46,835 nucleotides of DNA from Pandoraea sp. (lineage in GTDB: Bacteria; Pseudomonadota; Gammaproteobacteria; Burkholderiales; Burkholderiaceae), in NCBI GenBank assembly GCA_031291335.1, contig JARLJF010000132.1:1-46835 (forward strand), in the 5' to 3' direction. The notes below the pieces were generated by a model, which made no database searches, was not told the DNA's origin, and worked only from the letters and a program-made list of their open reading frames with translations. Positions within the stretch are counted from its first letter, which is position 1; every line of letters begins with the position of its first letter. Both the position numbers and the translations under genes were made by a program. Of this stretch, positions 19,946 through 28,974 are shown one piece after another.

Positions 19946-20614
19946 TCACTTTTTGGCCGCGTCGCGCGCCGGAATGGCGAGCCAGTCCTCGAGCATGCGC
20001 TGTGCGGCGTCGACGCCGGTGCGCTTGAGCGACGAGAACAGTTGGGCCGTGAATTGCGGCGGCGTTGCCGGATCGTCGGACGGCAGGCCATCGGTGCGCG
20101 GCAGGGCGGCCAGGCGCTTTTGCGTATCGCGCAGCACGACCGTGGCTTCCTGACGTGTAAGCTTGTCCGCCTTGGTCAGCAGGGCATGGATGGGGCGTCC
20201 CGTCGGCATGAACCAGTCGATCAACTCGCAATCGAGATCCGTGAACGGCCGGCGCGAGTCCATCACGAGGACCAGACCGCGCAGTTGCGGACGCTGCACC
20301 AGATAGTCGCCGAGGAGCTTCTGCCAGTGGACCTTCACGCCGCCGCCGACCTCTGCGTAGCCGTAACCAGGCAAATCGACGAGATAGCCGTACAGATGCT
20401 CGAGGTGAGCGATCTCGAAGTAATTGATGTGCTGCGTACGACCCGGTGTCTTGCTCGAGAAGGCCAGCCGCTTCTGGTTGCAGAGGATGTTGAGTGCGCT
20501 GGACTTGCCCGCGTTCGAGCGTCCCGCGAAGGCGACCTCGGGCACGGCCGTGGGCGGCAGGTCGCGCAGATGATTGACGGTCGTAAAGAAGCGGGCTTGA
20601 TGAAGTAGGGACAT
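19946..20614 (-). CDS. engB: Ribosome biogenesis GTP-binding protein EngB (YihA/YsxC)
   Basis: A 222-residue GTPase needed for late 50S assembly. [20 protein letters not shown] is taken as the start because it matches the beta-proteobacterial family; the frame runs on to 20698 with no similarity. G-motifs are clear: G1 GRSNAGKSS, the switch TPGRTQ, G3 DLPGYGYA and G4 TKADK. It lies divergent from the diheme cytochrome gene, as in Burkholderia and relatives. Confidence 0.95.
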   Translation of the reverse strand: MSLLHQARFFTTVNHLRDLPPTAVPEVAFAGRSNAGKSSALNILCNQKRLAFSSKTPGRTQHINYFEIAHLEHLYGYLVDLPGYGYAEVGGGVKVHWQKLLGDYLVQRPQLRGLVLVMDSRRPFTDLDCELIDWFMPTGRPIHALLTKADKLTRQEATVVLRDTQKRLAALPRTDGLPSDDPATPPQFTAQLFSSLKRTGVDAAQRMLEDWLAIPARDAAKK

Positions 20615-20911
20615 GACGGAAACCGGGGAGCGCCGCAGCCACAGGGATCGGGCCGCAACGCGGGTGCAGGGGCGCAGAGCGGTGAGTTCGATGCTCACCG
20701 GCGACAGGCCGGGGAGCCCCGTTCTGCGGCCTTCTACATGGAAATCCCCTAAAGTCGGGGAAAGACTTTATTGTACAATATGAAAGTTAACCTTGGCCTT
20801 GCCGAGGCTTGCCCGAACGTCTCGCGCGCCGTGAGGTTGGAGGAGAAACACGGCGTCGGACGGTGAGTTCGAACGACCGATTTCCCGACAAAACAGATAT
20901 AAGGTGTGCGA
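20615..20911. promoter_or_regulatory. Divergent engB / cytochrome c promoter region
   Basis: A 297-base gap. It has an AAAGTC...GACTTT hairpin (20751-20769) directly joined to the palindrome ATTGTACAAT (20770-20779). This AT-rich patch, with a TACAAT usable as -10, is the likeliest promoter/operator zone, but no convincing -35 is seen on either strand. Confidence 0.4.
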
Positions 20912-21568
20912 ATGAACCGAGGAGTGTGGAAGTCTCTCGCTGCAACACCGTTGGCGCTGGCATGCATGCTTCTGAGCGGCGCAGGACAAGCCGCCGAGCC
21001 TCAGGCGCCTGCCAAACCAGACCTGGCCCGGGGACAGGCCATTGCCACTCAGGTCTGCGCCGCTTGCCACGCGGCAGACGGCAATAGCACCGGCGGCGCT
21101 TATCCGAAGCTCGCTGGTCAGCACGCCGAATATCTGGACAAACAGCTCGTCGATTTCAAGGCGCAGCCCGGCAAAACTCCCGCCCGTAACAATCCCATCA
21201 TGGCCGGCATGGTCGCGGCACTGACCGAACAGGACATGCGCAACGTGTCCGCCTATTTCGCCTCGCAGACCCCGAAGCCGGGCGTCGCGCGCAACAAGGA
21301 CACCGTGCCGCTGGGCGAGAAGATCTACCGCGGCGGGCTGGCTGACAAGGGCGTGCCCGCTTGCGCCTCTTGCCACGGACCGACCGGTGCCGGCATGCCG
21401 TCGCAGTATCCGCGTCTGTCCGGCCAATGGGCGGAATACACCGCTGCCCAACTGGTGGCATTCCGCGACGAGACTCGCAAGAACAACGCGCCGATGCACA
21501 CTGTGGCATCGCGCTTGTCGGACAAGGAAATCAAGGCAGTCGCGGATTACATCGCCGGTTTGCGCTGA
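20912..21568 (+). CDS. Diheme cytochrome c (cytochrome c4 type)
   Basis: A 218-residue exported protein. A signal peptide (about residues 1-27, ending GQA) is followed by two class I cytochrome c domains. The heme-binding motifs are CAACH at 49-53 and CASCH at 151-155. Likely axial methionines are in NNPIMAGM and NNAPMHTV. The two-domain layout and length fit cytochrome c4, a periplasmic or membrane-attached electron carrier toward terminal oxidases. It lies just upstream of resB-ccsB, which attach heme to such proteins. The start at 20912 has AAGG at 20901-20904. Confidence 0.93.
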   Translation: MNRGVWKSLAATPLALACMLLSGAGQAAEPQAPAKPDLARGQAIATQVCAACHAADGNSTGGAYPKLAGQHAEYLDKQLVDFKAQPGKTPARNNPIMAGMVAALTEQDMRNVSAYFASQTPKPGVARNKDTVPLGEKIYRGGLADKGVPACASCHGPTGAGMPSQYPRLSGQWAEYTAAQLVAFRDETRKNNAPMHTVASRLSDKEIKAVADYIAGLR

Positions 21569-21582
21569 TCGGCAGCCCCGTC

Positions 21583-21611
21583 CTGACATCGTGTGAACGT
21601 CAGGGTATATT
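21583..21611 (+). promoter_or_regulatory. Promoter upstream of resB
   Basis: CTGACA (21583-21588), a 17-base spacer and TATATT (21606-21611). It lies 14 bases after the cytochrome c stop. Transcription should start near 21618 and run through a structured leader into resB. Confidence 0.6.
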
Positions 21612-21682
21612 CGCTGACTTATAACGAAACCAGCAGCGGCGCCGCAGGGCGACCGGATAGATCTGGTTTAGCATACACAGGG

Positions 21683-21719
21683 TGGCGGGCGCGTGTCATA
21701 CGCGTCCCCGCCCTTTTTT
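21683..21719 (+). terminator. Terminator between cytochrome c and resB, possible attenuator
   Basis: GGCGGG+CGCGT pairs with ACGCG+CCCGCC with a 2-base bulge, followed by six T and only 15 bases before the resB ATG. It closes the cytochrome c transcript, but any transcript from the 21583-21611 promoter must also cross it. The leader in between has AAACCAG (21627-21633) and CTGGTTT (21663-21669), which could close a competing structure. Confidence 0.75.
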
Positions 21720-21734
21720 GTTGTCGGAAACAGG

Positions 21735-23870
21735 ATGAGCATCAGTACCTCAGGAATGCAGATCAAAGGCGCGCAACGATGGGTGCGCGACGGTGTCGAG
21801 CTGGTCAGCTCGATGCGTTTTGCCATCAGCCTGCTGACCGTGCTCGCCATTGCCAGCATCGTTGGGACAGTGCTCAAGCAGGGCGACCCGTATCCCAACT
21901 ACGTCAACCAGTTCGGTCCATTCTGGGCCGACGTCTTTCGCTCGCTCGGCTTGTACACCGTGTACAGCTCGTGGTGGTTCCTGCTGATCCTCTTTTTCCT
22001 GATGGCGTCGACGACGCTGTGCATCGTGCGCAACGGGCCGAAGATGATCGAGGACATTCGCAGTTGGCGCGATCACGTGCGTGAGGGCAGTCTGCGCGCC
22101 TTCGGACACAAGGCCGAGTTCACAGGGCCGACATCGCGCAGTGATCTCGTGCCGCGTCTCACGCGTTATCTCGGACACCGTGGCTACCGTTTCGTCGTGC
22201 GTGAGCGCGATGGCGCGACGCTCGTCGCAGCCAAGGCCGGTGCGATCAACAAGATCGGCTACATCTTTGCGCACAGCGCCATCGTCATCATCTGTCTTGG
22301 CGGTCTGATCGATAGCGATCTGCTGATCCGTGTCCAGATGGCGCTGTTCGGCAAGTCACCGCTGCAGGGCAATGCCGTGATCTCGCAGATTCCTGAGGCG
22401 CATCGTCTCTCGCCGAACAATCCGGCGTTCCGCGGGTATGCGTTCGTGCCGGAGGGCGGTAAATCGACCACAGCGATTCTGAATTTTCAGGATGGCTCGG
22501 TGGTGCAGGATCTGCCGTTCGCCATCGAACTGAAGAAATTCCACGTCGACTACTACTCGACGGGCATGCCGAAGCTGTTCGCGAGCGACATCGTGGTCAC
22601 GGACCCCGAGACGGGCAAGACGATGGACGCCACGGTGAAGGTCAATGAACCGTTCATCTACAAGGGCGTGGCGATCTATCAATCGAGCTTCGAGGACGGT
22701 GGCAGCAAACTGAAGCTGACCGGTTATCCGATGCTCGGTGCGACGGATCGGACGTTTGCGTTCTCGGGCGACATCGGCGGCTCGACGCAACTGCGCGGCG
22801 GCGCTGCGGGCAAAGACGAATACACCGTCGAATTCAGCGACTTCCGTGCGATCAACGTTGAGAACATCAGCAATGGCGGTGGTGAGCGCGACGTGCGCGG
22901 CGTGGCTCGCAAGTCGTTGCGCGACGACCTCAGCGCGCAACTCGGCTCGGGCGCTCGCACGGATCTGAGCAAGGACCTGCGCAACGTCGGGCCGTCGGTG
23001 CAATACAAGGTGCGCGATCGCAGCGGGCAGGCGAAGGAGTATCGCAACTACATGCTGCCGATTCTGGTGGACGACGGCGAGCGTGTCTTCATGACGGGCG
23101 TGCGTGACACGCCGGACGGCCCGTTCCAGTACCTGCGCATTCCGGCTGACGCCGACGGTTCGGTCAAGCAGTGGATGCTGCTGCGTGCGGCCCTTCAGGA
23201 TGACGGCGCCCGCGCCGAGGCGGCTCGCCGCTTCGCCGAGCAGTCGCTGCCGTCGCAAACCTCGTCGGCGCTTCGCGGTCAGTTGCAGGAGAGCGCCAAG
23301 CGCGAACTGGACCTGTTTGCCGGCGTGATTCCGGCAAGCAAAACCAGCCAGACGAAGGGCGGCCTGCAAGCGATTGCGGAGTTCGTGAACGAGAAGGTGC
23401 CGCAGGATCAGCAGTCCAGTGCGGCAGATATGTTCCGTCGCATTCTCGACGGCACGGTCTGGCAACTGTGGCAGGTGGCGCGTGAACAGGCCGGACAGCC
23501 CGCCATGGCGCCCTCGCCGGAGAACGAGCGCTTCGTGCACACGGCGACCAACGCGCTGTCCGACAACTTCCTGTACGACGCCCCGGTGTTCCTGCAGCTC
23601 GATTCGTTCGAGCAGATCCAGGCGAGCGTGTTCCAGCTCACGCGCTCACCGGGCAAGAAGATCGTGTATCTTGGCAGCTTGCTGCTGGTGCTCGGCATCT
23701 TCTCGATGTTCTACGTGCGCGAGCGGCGTCTGTGGATGTGGCTGAAGGACACGCCGGACGGTGGCAGTTCGGTTTTGATGGCGGTGTCGACAACGCGCCG
23801 CACACTGGATTTCGAAAAGGAATTCGCCCGTACGAAGGCGGAGATGGACGAGATCGTCACAAAACGATGA
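21735..23870 (+). CDS. resB: Cytochrome c biogenesis protein ResB (Ccs1)
   Basis: A 711-residue membrane protein of the system II cytochrome c maturation machine. With CcsA/ResC it moves heme across the membrane and attaches it to CxxCH motifs of exported cytochromes. It has hydrophobic segments at about residues 28-50 and 75-95, a further one near 175, a large periplasmic domain, and a last transmembrane helix (VYLGSLLLVLGIFSMFYV) close to the C-terminus. That is the usual ResB layout. The ATG at 21735 follows GGAAACAGG. The ATGA at its end overlaps an alternative start of the next gene. Confidence 0.95.
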   Translation: MSISTSGMQIKGAQRWVRDGVELVSSMRFAISLLTVLAIASIVGTVLKQGDPYPNYVNQFGPFWADVFRSLGLYTVYSSWWFLLILFFLMASTTLCIVRNGPKMIEDIRSWRDHVREGSLRAFGHKAEFTGPTSRSDLVPRLTRYLGHRGYRFVVRERDGATLVAAKAGAINKIGYIFAHSAIVIICLGGLIDSDLLIRVQMALFGKSPLQGNAVISQIPEAHRLSPNNPAFRGYAFVPEGGKSTTAILNFQDGSVVQDLPFAIELKKFHVDYYSTGMPKLFASDIVVTDPETGKTMDATVKVNEPFIYKGVAIYQSSFEDGGSKLKLTGYPMLGATDRTFAFSGDIGGSTQLRGGAAGKDEYTVEFSDFRAINVENISNGGGERDVRGVARKSLRDDLSAQLGSGARTDLSKDLRNVGPSVQYKVRDRSGQAKEYRNYMLPILVDDGERVFMTGVRDTPDGPFQYLRIPADADGSVKQWMLLRAALQDDGARAEAARRFAEQSLPSQTSSALRGQLQESAKRELDLFAGVIPASKTSQTKGGLQAIAEFVNEKVPQDQQSSAADMFRRILDGTVWQLWQVAREQAGQPAMAPSPENERFVHTATNALSDNFLYDAPVFLQLDSFEQIQASVFQLTRSPGKKIVYLGSLLLVLGIFSMFYVRERRLWMWLKDTPDGGSSVLMAVSTTRRTLDFEKEFARTKAEMDEIVTKR

Positions 23871-23881
23871 AGGTGAGACAG

Positions 23882-25066
23882 ATGGAGTTATCGCAAAGCT
23901 ATTCGGAAGTCTCCTGGCTGCGCCGCCGCAGCATCGGCGACTGGCTGTTCGCACTGGCGCTGGCGATCGGTGCGGGCTTTGCCCTCAATCGATACGGCCA
24001 CTACATGGACTACTACGAGCACACGATTCTGGTGCTCGCGGTGCCCACCTTCGCGCTGCTCGGCTGGCATTGGCGGCCGGTGCGTTGGCTGATGGCTGCG
24101 ATCGCTATCCTCGCGCTCTCCGGCATCGGCTTGTATCACCATGATCTGGCGCGTGCCGATCAGGCGTTCTTCCTCAAGTACTTCCTTTCGAGTCAGTCGG
24201 CCATCCTGTGGATGAGCGCGCTGTTTTTCCTGTCGACGCTCTTCTACTGGGGCGGCCTGCTTGCCCGTTCGCCGTTCGGTGCGAGCGTGGGCTCGTCGCT
24301 GTGCTGGGCGGCGGTGCTGCTTGGTTTCACCGGCATGATGGTGCGTTGGTACGAGTCGTATCTGGTGGGAGCCGACGTCGGCCACATTCCGATCTCGAAC
24401 CTGTACGAAGTCTTCGTGCTCTTCTGCCTGATCACGTCGCTGTTCTACCTGTATTACGAGCGTCGCTATGAAACGCGCTCGCTCGGTCCGTTCGTGTTGC
24501 TCGTGATCAGTGCAGCGGTCGGCTTCAACCTCTGGTACAGCGTGGCGCGCGGCGCCTACGAGATCCAGCCGCTGGTGCCGGCGCTGCAAAGCTGGTGGAT
24601 GAAGATCCACGTGCCGGCGAACTTCATCGGTTACGGCACGTTCGCCCTCGCGGCGATGGTCGCGGTCGCGTATCTGCTCAAGTCGAGTGAGAATAAGCGT
24701 CTCGCTGCGGCCGGCAAGCCGCTTGATACCGGTTTCTTCTCATCGCGCCTGCCGTCGCTCGAATTGCTCGACGACGTGATGTACAAGGCCATTGCCGTCG
24801 GCTTCGCCTTCTTCACGATCGCCACGATCCTCGGCGCGTTGTGGGCTGCCGACGCTTGGGGCGGTTACTGGAGCTGGGACCCGAAGGAGACGTGGGCGCT
24901 GATCGTCTGGCTGAACTACGCCGCGTGGCTGCACATGCGTCTGATGAAGGGGCTGCGAGGTGTGGTGGCGGCATGGTGGTCGCTGACCGGCCTGCTGATC
25001 ACGACGTTCGCGTTCCTCGGCGTGAACATGTTCCTCTCGGGGCTGCACAGCTACGGACAGCTCTGA
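23882..25066 (+). CDS. ccsB: Cytochrome c biogenesis protein CcsB/CcsA (ResC)
   Basis: The heme-handling partner of ResB, 394 residues with about eight membrane helices. The tryptophan-rich signature [11 protein letters not shown] near residue 325 is the WWD heme-binding motif, and conserved histidines flank it (for example in AAWLHMR and LHSYGQL at the C-terminus). I chose the ATG at 23882 because AAGGTGAGA lies 8 bases upstream; the ATG at 23867, overlapping the resB stop, would add MKVRQ. The pair resB-ccsB is the standard system II operon. Confidence 0.94.
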   Translation: MELSQSYSEVSWLRRRSIGDWLFALALAIGAGFALNRYGHYMDYYEHTILVLAVPTFALLGWHWRPVRWLMAAIAILALSGIGLYHHDLARADQAFFLKYFLSSQSAILWMSALFFLSTLFYWGGLLARSPFGASVGSSLCWAAVLLGFTGMMVRWYESYLVGADVGHIPISNLYEVFVLFCLITSLFYLYYERRYETRSLGPFVLLVISAAVGFNLWYSVARGAYEIQPLVPALQSWWMKIHVPANFIGYGTFALAAMVAVAYLLKSSENKRLAAAGKPLDTGFFSSRLPSLELLDDVMYKAIAVGFAFFTIATILGALWAADAWGGYWSWDPKETWALIVWLNYAAWLHMRLMKGLRGVVAAWWSLTGLLITTFAFLGVNMFLSGLHSYGQL

Positions 25067-25094
25067 CGCGGCTCGCTGCATCGAGTCCGTCCGG

Positions 25095-25128
25095 AAAGCC
25101 GCCGCACGCAGGTGCCGGCGGCTTTTTT
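25095..25128 (+). terminator. Terminator after ccsB
   Basis: AAAGCCGCCG pairs with CGGCGGCTTT, with a CAC/GTG extension inside and six T at the end. It separates resB-ccsB from msrP-msrQ. Confidence 0.92.
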
Positions 25129-25247
25129 CATCGTGCCGTATGATTTCCCGCAGCGCGATGGCGGGAACGGCGTCGCCCGGGCGTCAGTCTCAATCGGCAG
25201 CGGCATTGGCAACAGTGTCAGAACGGGCAGGTCAGGGGGTACGAATC

Positions 25248-26246
25248 ATGAGCACGAACAAGTCGCGTCTGCGCGGAGCGGACATCCCGGCAAGCAGCAT
25301 CACGCCTCGCGAGGTCATCACCGCGCGGCGGCGCTTTCTGCGCGCTTCCGGCGCCGGGTTGACGGGGCTGGGCGGCGTTGCGCTGGGTGTGCTGCCGCAA
25401 CGTGCCGCGTTCGCTGCCGACAGTCCCGGTACGGGGCTCGCCAAACTGACGGCCGCGCGCAACACGCACTACGTGATTACCGACAAGCCGACCGACATCA
25501 AGGACGTCACCACTTACAACAACTTCTACGAATTCGGCACAGACAAGTCCGATCCGGCTCGTCGGGCAAGCACGCTCAAGCCGCGTCCGTGGCAGATCGC
25601 CATTGAAGGCGAAGTGAAGCAACCAAAAATCTACGACATCGACGCGTTGCTTAAGCTCGCTCCCCTTGAGGAGCGCGTCTACCGGCACCGCTGTGTCGAG
25701 GGCTGGTCAATGGTCATTCCGTGGATCGGTTACTCGCTCGTGGAACTCATCAAGCAGGTGCAGCCGACGGGCAATGCGAAGTACGTGGAATTCGTCACGC
25801 TGGCCGATCCGAAGCAGATGCCGGGGCTGTCGTATCCCGTGCTGAGTTGGCCCTATGTGGAGGGGCTGCGTATGGACGAGGCGATGCATCCGCTTTCCCT
25901 GCTGACGTTCGGCCTGTACGGCGAGGTGCTGCCGAACCAGAATGGTGCGCCGGTGCGGATGGTGTTGCCGTGGAAGTACGGGTTCAAGAGTGCCAAATCG
26001 ATCGTGAAGATCCGCTTCGTCGAGAAAATGCCGTTGACGAGTTGGAATCGCGCCGCGCCGGACGAGTACGGCTTCTACTCGAACGTGAATCCCGGGGTCG
26101 ATCATCCGCGCTGGAGTCAGGCGACTGAGCGACGCATTGGCGACGGCGGTATTTTCACGCCCAAGCGTAAGACGCTGATGTTCAACGGCTATGGTGAGCA
26201 GGTCGCCAGCCTGTATCAGGGCATGGATCTGCGCAAATTCTTCTGA
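25248..26246 (+). CDS. msrP: Periplasmic methionine sulfoxide reductase, molybdopterin subunit
   Basis: MsrP (YedY) reduces methionine sulfoxide in periplasmic proteins with a molybdopterin cofactor, receiving electrons from the heme protein MsrQ. The 332-residue length fits. A Tat signal RRRFLRASG (from about residue 27) precedes a hydrophobic stretch ending AFA. The Mo ligand is Cys149 in [15 protein letters not shown]. Other family segments are [18 protein letters not shown] and [18 protein letters not shown]. Start 25248 lies after a G-rich site; the upstream open frame is not similar. msrQ follows after 11 bases. Confidence 0.95.
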   Translation: MSTNKSRLRGADIPASSITPREVITARRRFLRASGAGLTGLGGVALGVLPQRAAFAADSPGTGLAKLTAARNTHYVITDKPTDIKDVTTYNNFYEFGTDKSDPARRASTLKPRPWQIAIEGEVKQPKIYDIDALLKLAPLEERVYRHRCVEGWSMVIPWIGYSLVELIKQVQPTGNAKYVEFVTLADPKQMPGLSYPVLSWPYVEGLRMDEAMHPLSLLTFGLYGEVLPNQNGAPVRMVLPWKYGFKSAKSIVKIRFVEKMPLTSWNRAAPDEYGFYSNVNPGVDHPRWSQATERRIGDGGIFTPKRKTLMFNGYGEQVASLYQGMDLRKFF

Positions 26247-26257
26247 GCTGACACTTC

Positions 26258-27010
26258 GTGCTCATCACGCCATTCAATTCAGGGGATGCGTCTGCAACCG
26301 GTGCAGGTCTGCGGGAAGCCGATCGCTCCGCACGTCGCTCGCAGCGTTGGCTGCCATGGGCCAAAGCGGCCGTCTTCCTGCTGGCGATGGCGCCGTTGCT
26401 GCGGCTTGTCGCCTACGGGTTGGCCGACAGGCTGGGCGCGAATCCGGTCGAGTTCATCACCCGTTCGACGGGCACCTGGACACTGGTCATGCTCTGCATC
26501 GCGCTCGCGATTACACCGGTGCGTCGTGTGTCGGGGCAGACCTGGTTGCTCCGATTTCGCCGCATGATCGGGCTATTCGCATTCTTCTACGGCGCGCTGC
26601 ATTTCACGACGTATTTCTGGCTGGATCAGTGGTTCGATTGGGCGAGCATCCTGCACGACGTGTCGGGCAAGCGTCCGTTCATTACCGTGGGATTTGCGGC
26701 GTTCGTGCTGATGGTGCCGCTGGCGCTGACATCGCCGCACGCGATGATGCGACGCATGGGCGGGAAGCGCTGGCAGCGGCTGCATCGCCTGATTTACGCG
26801 ATTGCCGTGCTGGCGATCCTGCACTACTGGTGGATGAAGGCGGGCAAGAACGACCTTGCCCAGCCGGCGATCTATGCGATCGTGGTGGCGAGCCTGCTGG
26901 GCGCCCGTGTGATCTGGGCGCTTCGCAGGCAGCGGGGTCAGGCGTTGTCGGGCAGCAGTCGTTCGCCAGCGAACAGCGACTCGACCGTTTCGCGCTCGCG
27001 AACGAGGTGA
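26258..27010 (+). CDS. msrQ: Heme-binding membrane subunit MsrQ
   Basis: MsrQ (YedZ), 250 residues, a ferric-reductase-like membrane protein with about six helices that passes electrons to MsrP. Heme-ligand histidines are visible in FYGALHFTTYF and RLHRLIYAIAVLAILHYWW. The start is GTG at 26258; there is no ATG before the first helix, and the ribosome site is weak, so the first 30 residues are uncertain. The C-terminal 24 codons overlap the end of lysA on the other strand. That basic tail is longer than in most MsrQ. Confidence 0.9.
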   Translation: MLITPFNSGDASATGAGLREADRSARRSQRWLPWAKAAVFLLAMAPLLRLVAYGLADRLGANPVEFITRSTGTWTLVMLCIALAITPVRRVSGQTWLLRFRRMIGLFAFFYGALHFTTYFWLDQWFDWASILHDVSGKRPFITVGFAAFVLMVPLALTSPHAMMRRMGGKRWQRLHRLIYAIAVLAILHYWWMKAGKNDLAQPAIYAIVVASLLGARVIWALRRQRGQALSGSSRSPANSDSTVSRSRTR

Positions 27011-28206
27011 GCTTCGTTGCCGTCGACCATGACTTCGGCGGCGCGCGGACGCGTGTTGTAGTTGGAACTCATCGTGAAGCCGTATGCGCCTGCCGAGCGG
27101 ATCGCGAGCAGATCACCCGGGGCAATCGCCAGCGCGCGATCGCGGCCGAGCCAGTCTCCGCTTTCGCACACGGGGCCGACGACGTCATAAGTCACTTCAT
27201 CGGCGGCACGACGCTCGACCGGCTCGATCTCGTGATACGCCTCATACATCGCCGGACGTGCCAGATCGTTCATTGCCGCATCGACGATAGCGAAGTTCTT
27301 TGTCTCACCGTGCTTGAGAAATTCCACGCGCGTGAGCAGCACACCGGCGTTACCCACGAGTGAGCGGCCCGGCTCGAACAGCACTTGGCGATGGCCATGG
27401 CCGCGCTTGGCGATGTGATCGAGTAGCGTGGTGGCGAACGCCGTGATGTCGGGCGGCGTTTCATCCGTGTAGGTGATGCCAAGACCGCCGCCCACGTCGA
27501 TGTGATGCAGCGAGATGCCCGCAGCCTCGAGCTTTTCGACGAGATCGAGGACCTTGTCGGTGGCGTCGAGATACGGCGAAATTTCCGTGATTTGCGAGCC
27601 GATGTGGCAGTCGATGCCGACGACTTCGAGATTCGGCATGGCGGCGGCTGCACGATAGGCGTCGAAGGCTTCTTCGTAAGCCACGCCGAACTTGTTGCCG
27701 CGCAGGCCCGTGGAAATGTACGGGTGCGTCTTGGCGTCGACGTTCGGGTTCACGCGCAGCGACACGCGAGCGCGTTTGCCAGCCTGTGCGGCCACCTCGT
27801 TGAGGCGGTCGAGTTCCGGACGCGATTCCACATTGAAGCAGAAGACATCCTTTTCGAGTGCGTAGCGCATCTCGTCCGCATGCTTGCCGACGCCCGAGAA
27901 CACGGCGCGCTTCGGATCGCCACCTGCCGCGATGACGCGCGCGAGTTCGCCGGCTGACACGATGTCGAAACCCGCGCCGAGCTTGGCGAAGACGCCAAGC
28001 ACTGCAAGGTTCGAGTTGGCCTTGGCGGCGTAGTGCACGGCGGCGTTGCGACCTTCGCAGGCTTTGGCGTAGGCCTGATAGGCGTTCGTCAGCGCCGCTT
28101 TCGAATAGACGTACAGCGGCGTGCCGAAACGTTCGGCGAGGGCAGGCAGGGCAACGTTCTCGGCATGGAGCACGTCGTCGCGGTAGGAGAAGATGGCGTC
28201 GGACAT
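26938..28206 (-). CDS. lysA: Diaminopimelate decarboxylase
   Basis: Converts meso-diaminopimelate to L-lysine, the last step of lysine synthesis; a cytoplasmic PLP enzyme of fold type III. At 422 residues it is of normal size. The PLP lysine lies in VHYAAKANSN, the phosphate loop in HIDVGGGLGITY, and the cross-subunit active-site Cys in GPVCESGDW. It follows lptM by 64 bases in the same direction, an arrangement seen in many proteobacteria. Its 3' end overlaps the msrQ 3' end by 73 bases. Confidence 0.97.
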   Translation of the reverse strand: MSDAIFSYRDDVLHAENVALPALAERFGTPLYVYSKAALTNAYQAYAKACEGRNAAVHYAAKANSNLAVLGVFAKLGAGFDIVSAGELARVIAAGGDPKRAVFSGVGKHADEMRYALEKDVFCFNVESRPELDRLNEVAAQAGKRARVSLRVNPNVDAKTHPYISTGLRGNKFGVAYEEAFDAYRAAAAMPNLEVVGIDCHIGSQITEISPYLDATDKVLDLVEKLEAAGISLHHIDVGGGLGITYTDETPPDITAFATTLLDHIAKRGHGHRQVLFEPGRSLVGNAGVLLTRVEFLKHGETKNFAIVDAAMNDLARPAMYEAYHEIEPVERRAADEVTYDVVGPVCESGDWLGRDRALAIAPGDLLAIRSAGAYGFTMSSNYNTRPRAAEVMVDGNEAHLVRERETVESLFAGERLLPDNA

Positions 28207-28270
28207 CGCAAAAACTCGGTAATCAACTAGGGCAAGCTGGCAAGGCGGAGGGCTTCCGGCTTAATCCCGC

Positions 28271-28498
28271 TTATTCCGGCTTCGCTGCGGGCACCGAAGC
28301 GGCCGAAGGCACGTCGACCGACGGTCCACGTTGCGGCTCCGGCACGCGCGGCGGCGGCGGCACCGGCGCGCCCGGGGGCGGCGTCGGTTTCACCGCTCGG
28401 GCAGGCATGTACAGCGGCCCGGCCTGGCCGCAGCCGGCCAACACGCTCAAAAGGGCAATCGAGGCTACAATCGCGCTGGTTCGAATAGGTGCAGTCAT
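28271..28498 (-). CDS. lptM: LptM-type small lipoprotein
   Basis: A 75-residue lipoprotein. The signal peptide ends in a lipobox LAGC with Cys23, followed by the family motif GQAGPLYMP; the rest is a Pro/Ala-rich tail. LptM (YifL) assists maturation of the LptD lipopolysaccharide translocon in E. coli. The start MTAPIRTS is chosen because it gives a normal signal peptide; no good ribosome site is seen and the frame is open upstream. Position between cyaY (divergent) and lysA is the conserved family context. Confidence 0.88.
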   Translation of the reverse strand: MTAPIRTSAIVASIALLSVLAGCGQAGPLYMPARAVKPTPPPGAPVPPPPRVPEPQRGPSVDVPSAASVPAAKPE

Positions 28499-28555
28499 GG
28501 GGGTATCGCCGCGTGGTGCGGCATGCAAACGATGACGCAAACCGTGGAGTTTAGC

Positions 28556-28876
28556 ATGACGGAAAGTGAATTCCTGGCGCTCGCCGAGGCGGTGCTGGCG
28601 CGGGTCGAGGCGGCTGTCGAAGACAGCGATGTGGATATCGATTGCGAGCGTACGGGCAACGTCCTGACGCTTGAATTCGACGACGGCAGCAAGATCATCG
28701 TCAACCTGCAAACGCCGATGAGCGAGATCTGGGTGGCTGCACGTTCTGGCGGCTTTCACTTCCGCCTCAAGGGCGACGAATGGCGTGACACGCGCGACGA
28801 CTCCGAGCTGTTCGAAGCGCTGTCGCGTTTCGCATCGCAACAGGCGGGCGAGACGGTGACGTTGCAGGCTGACTGA
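28556..28876 (+). CDS. cyaY: Iron-sulfur cluster assembly protein CyaY (frataxin)
   Basis: A 106-residue bacterial frataxin that binds iron and tunes IscS activity. The acidic first helix ([21 protein letters not shown]), the strand [15 protein letters not shown] and the segment [13 protein letters not shown] are typical. [11 protein letters not shown] at 28556 is preferred: GGAG at 28546-28549 is well spaced and the length matches relatives. In-frame ATGs at 28523 and 28532 would extend it by 8-11 residues. Divergent from lptM with a 57-base gap. Confidence 0.93.
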   Translation: MTESEFLALAEAVLARVEAAVEDSDVDIDCERTGNVLTLEFDDGSKIIVNLQTPMSEIWVAARSGGFHFRLKGDEWRDTRDDSELFEALSRFASQQAGETVTLQAD

Positions 28877-28877
28877 C

Positions 28878-28927
28878 AAAAAAATCGCGGCGCAGGCCCC
28901 CGGCATGACCGGAGGCGCTGCGCCGCG
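28878..28927 (-). terminator. Terminator of mrcA
   Basis: CGCGGCGCAG (28886-28895) pairs with CTGCGCCGCG (28918-28927). On the minus strand the hairpin is followed by seven T (the A-run at 28878-28884). It lies 48 bases beyond the mrcA stop and abuts the cyaY stop. Confidence 0.88.
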
Positions 28928-28974
28928 TGACAGTCCGGGATGTCGTTCCCGGACCGTTGGCTCGGATTAACCCG

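Noticed and set aside
22356..23540. A 394-codon minus-strand frame
   Set aside because: Antisense to resB and without recognisable domains.
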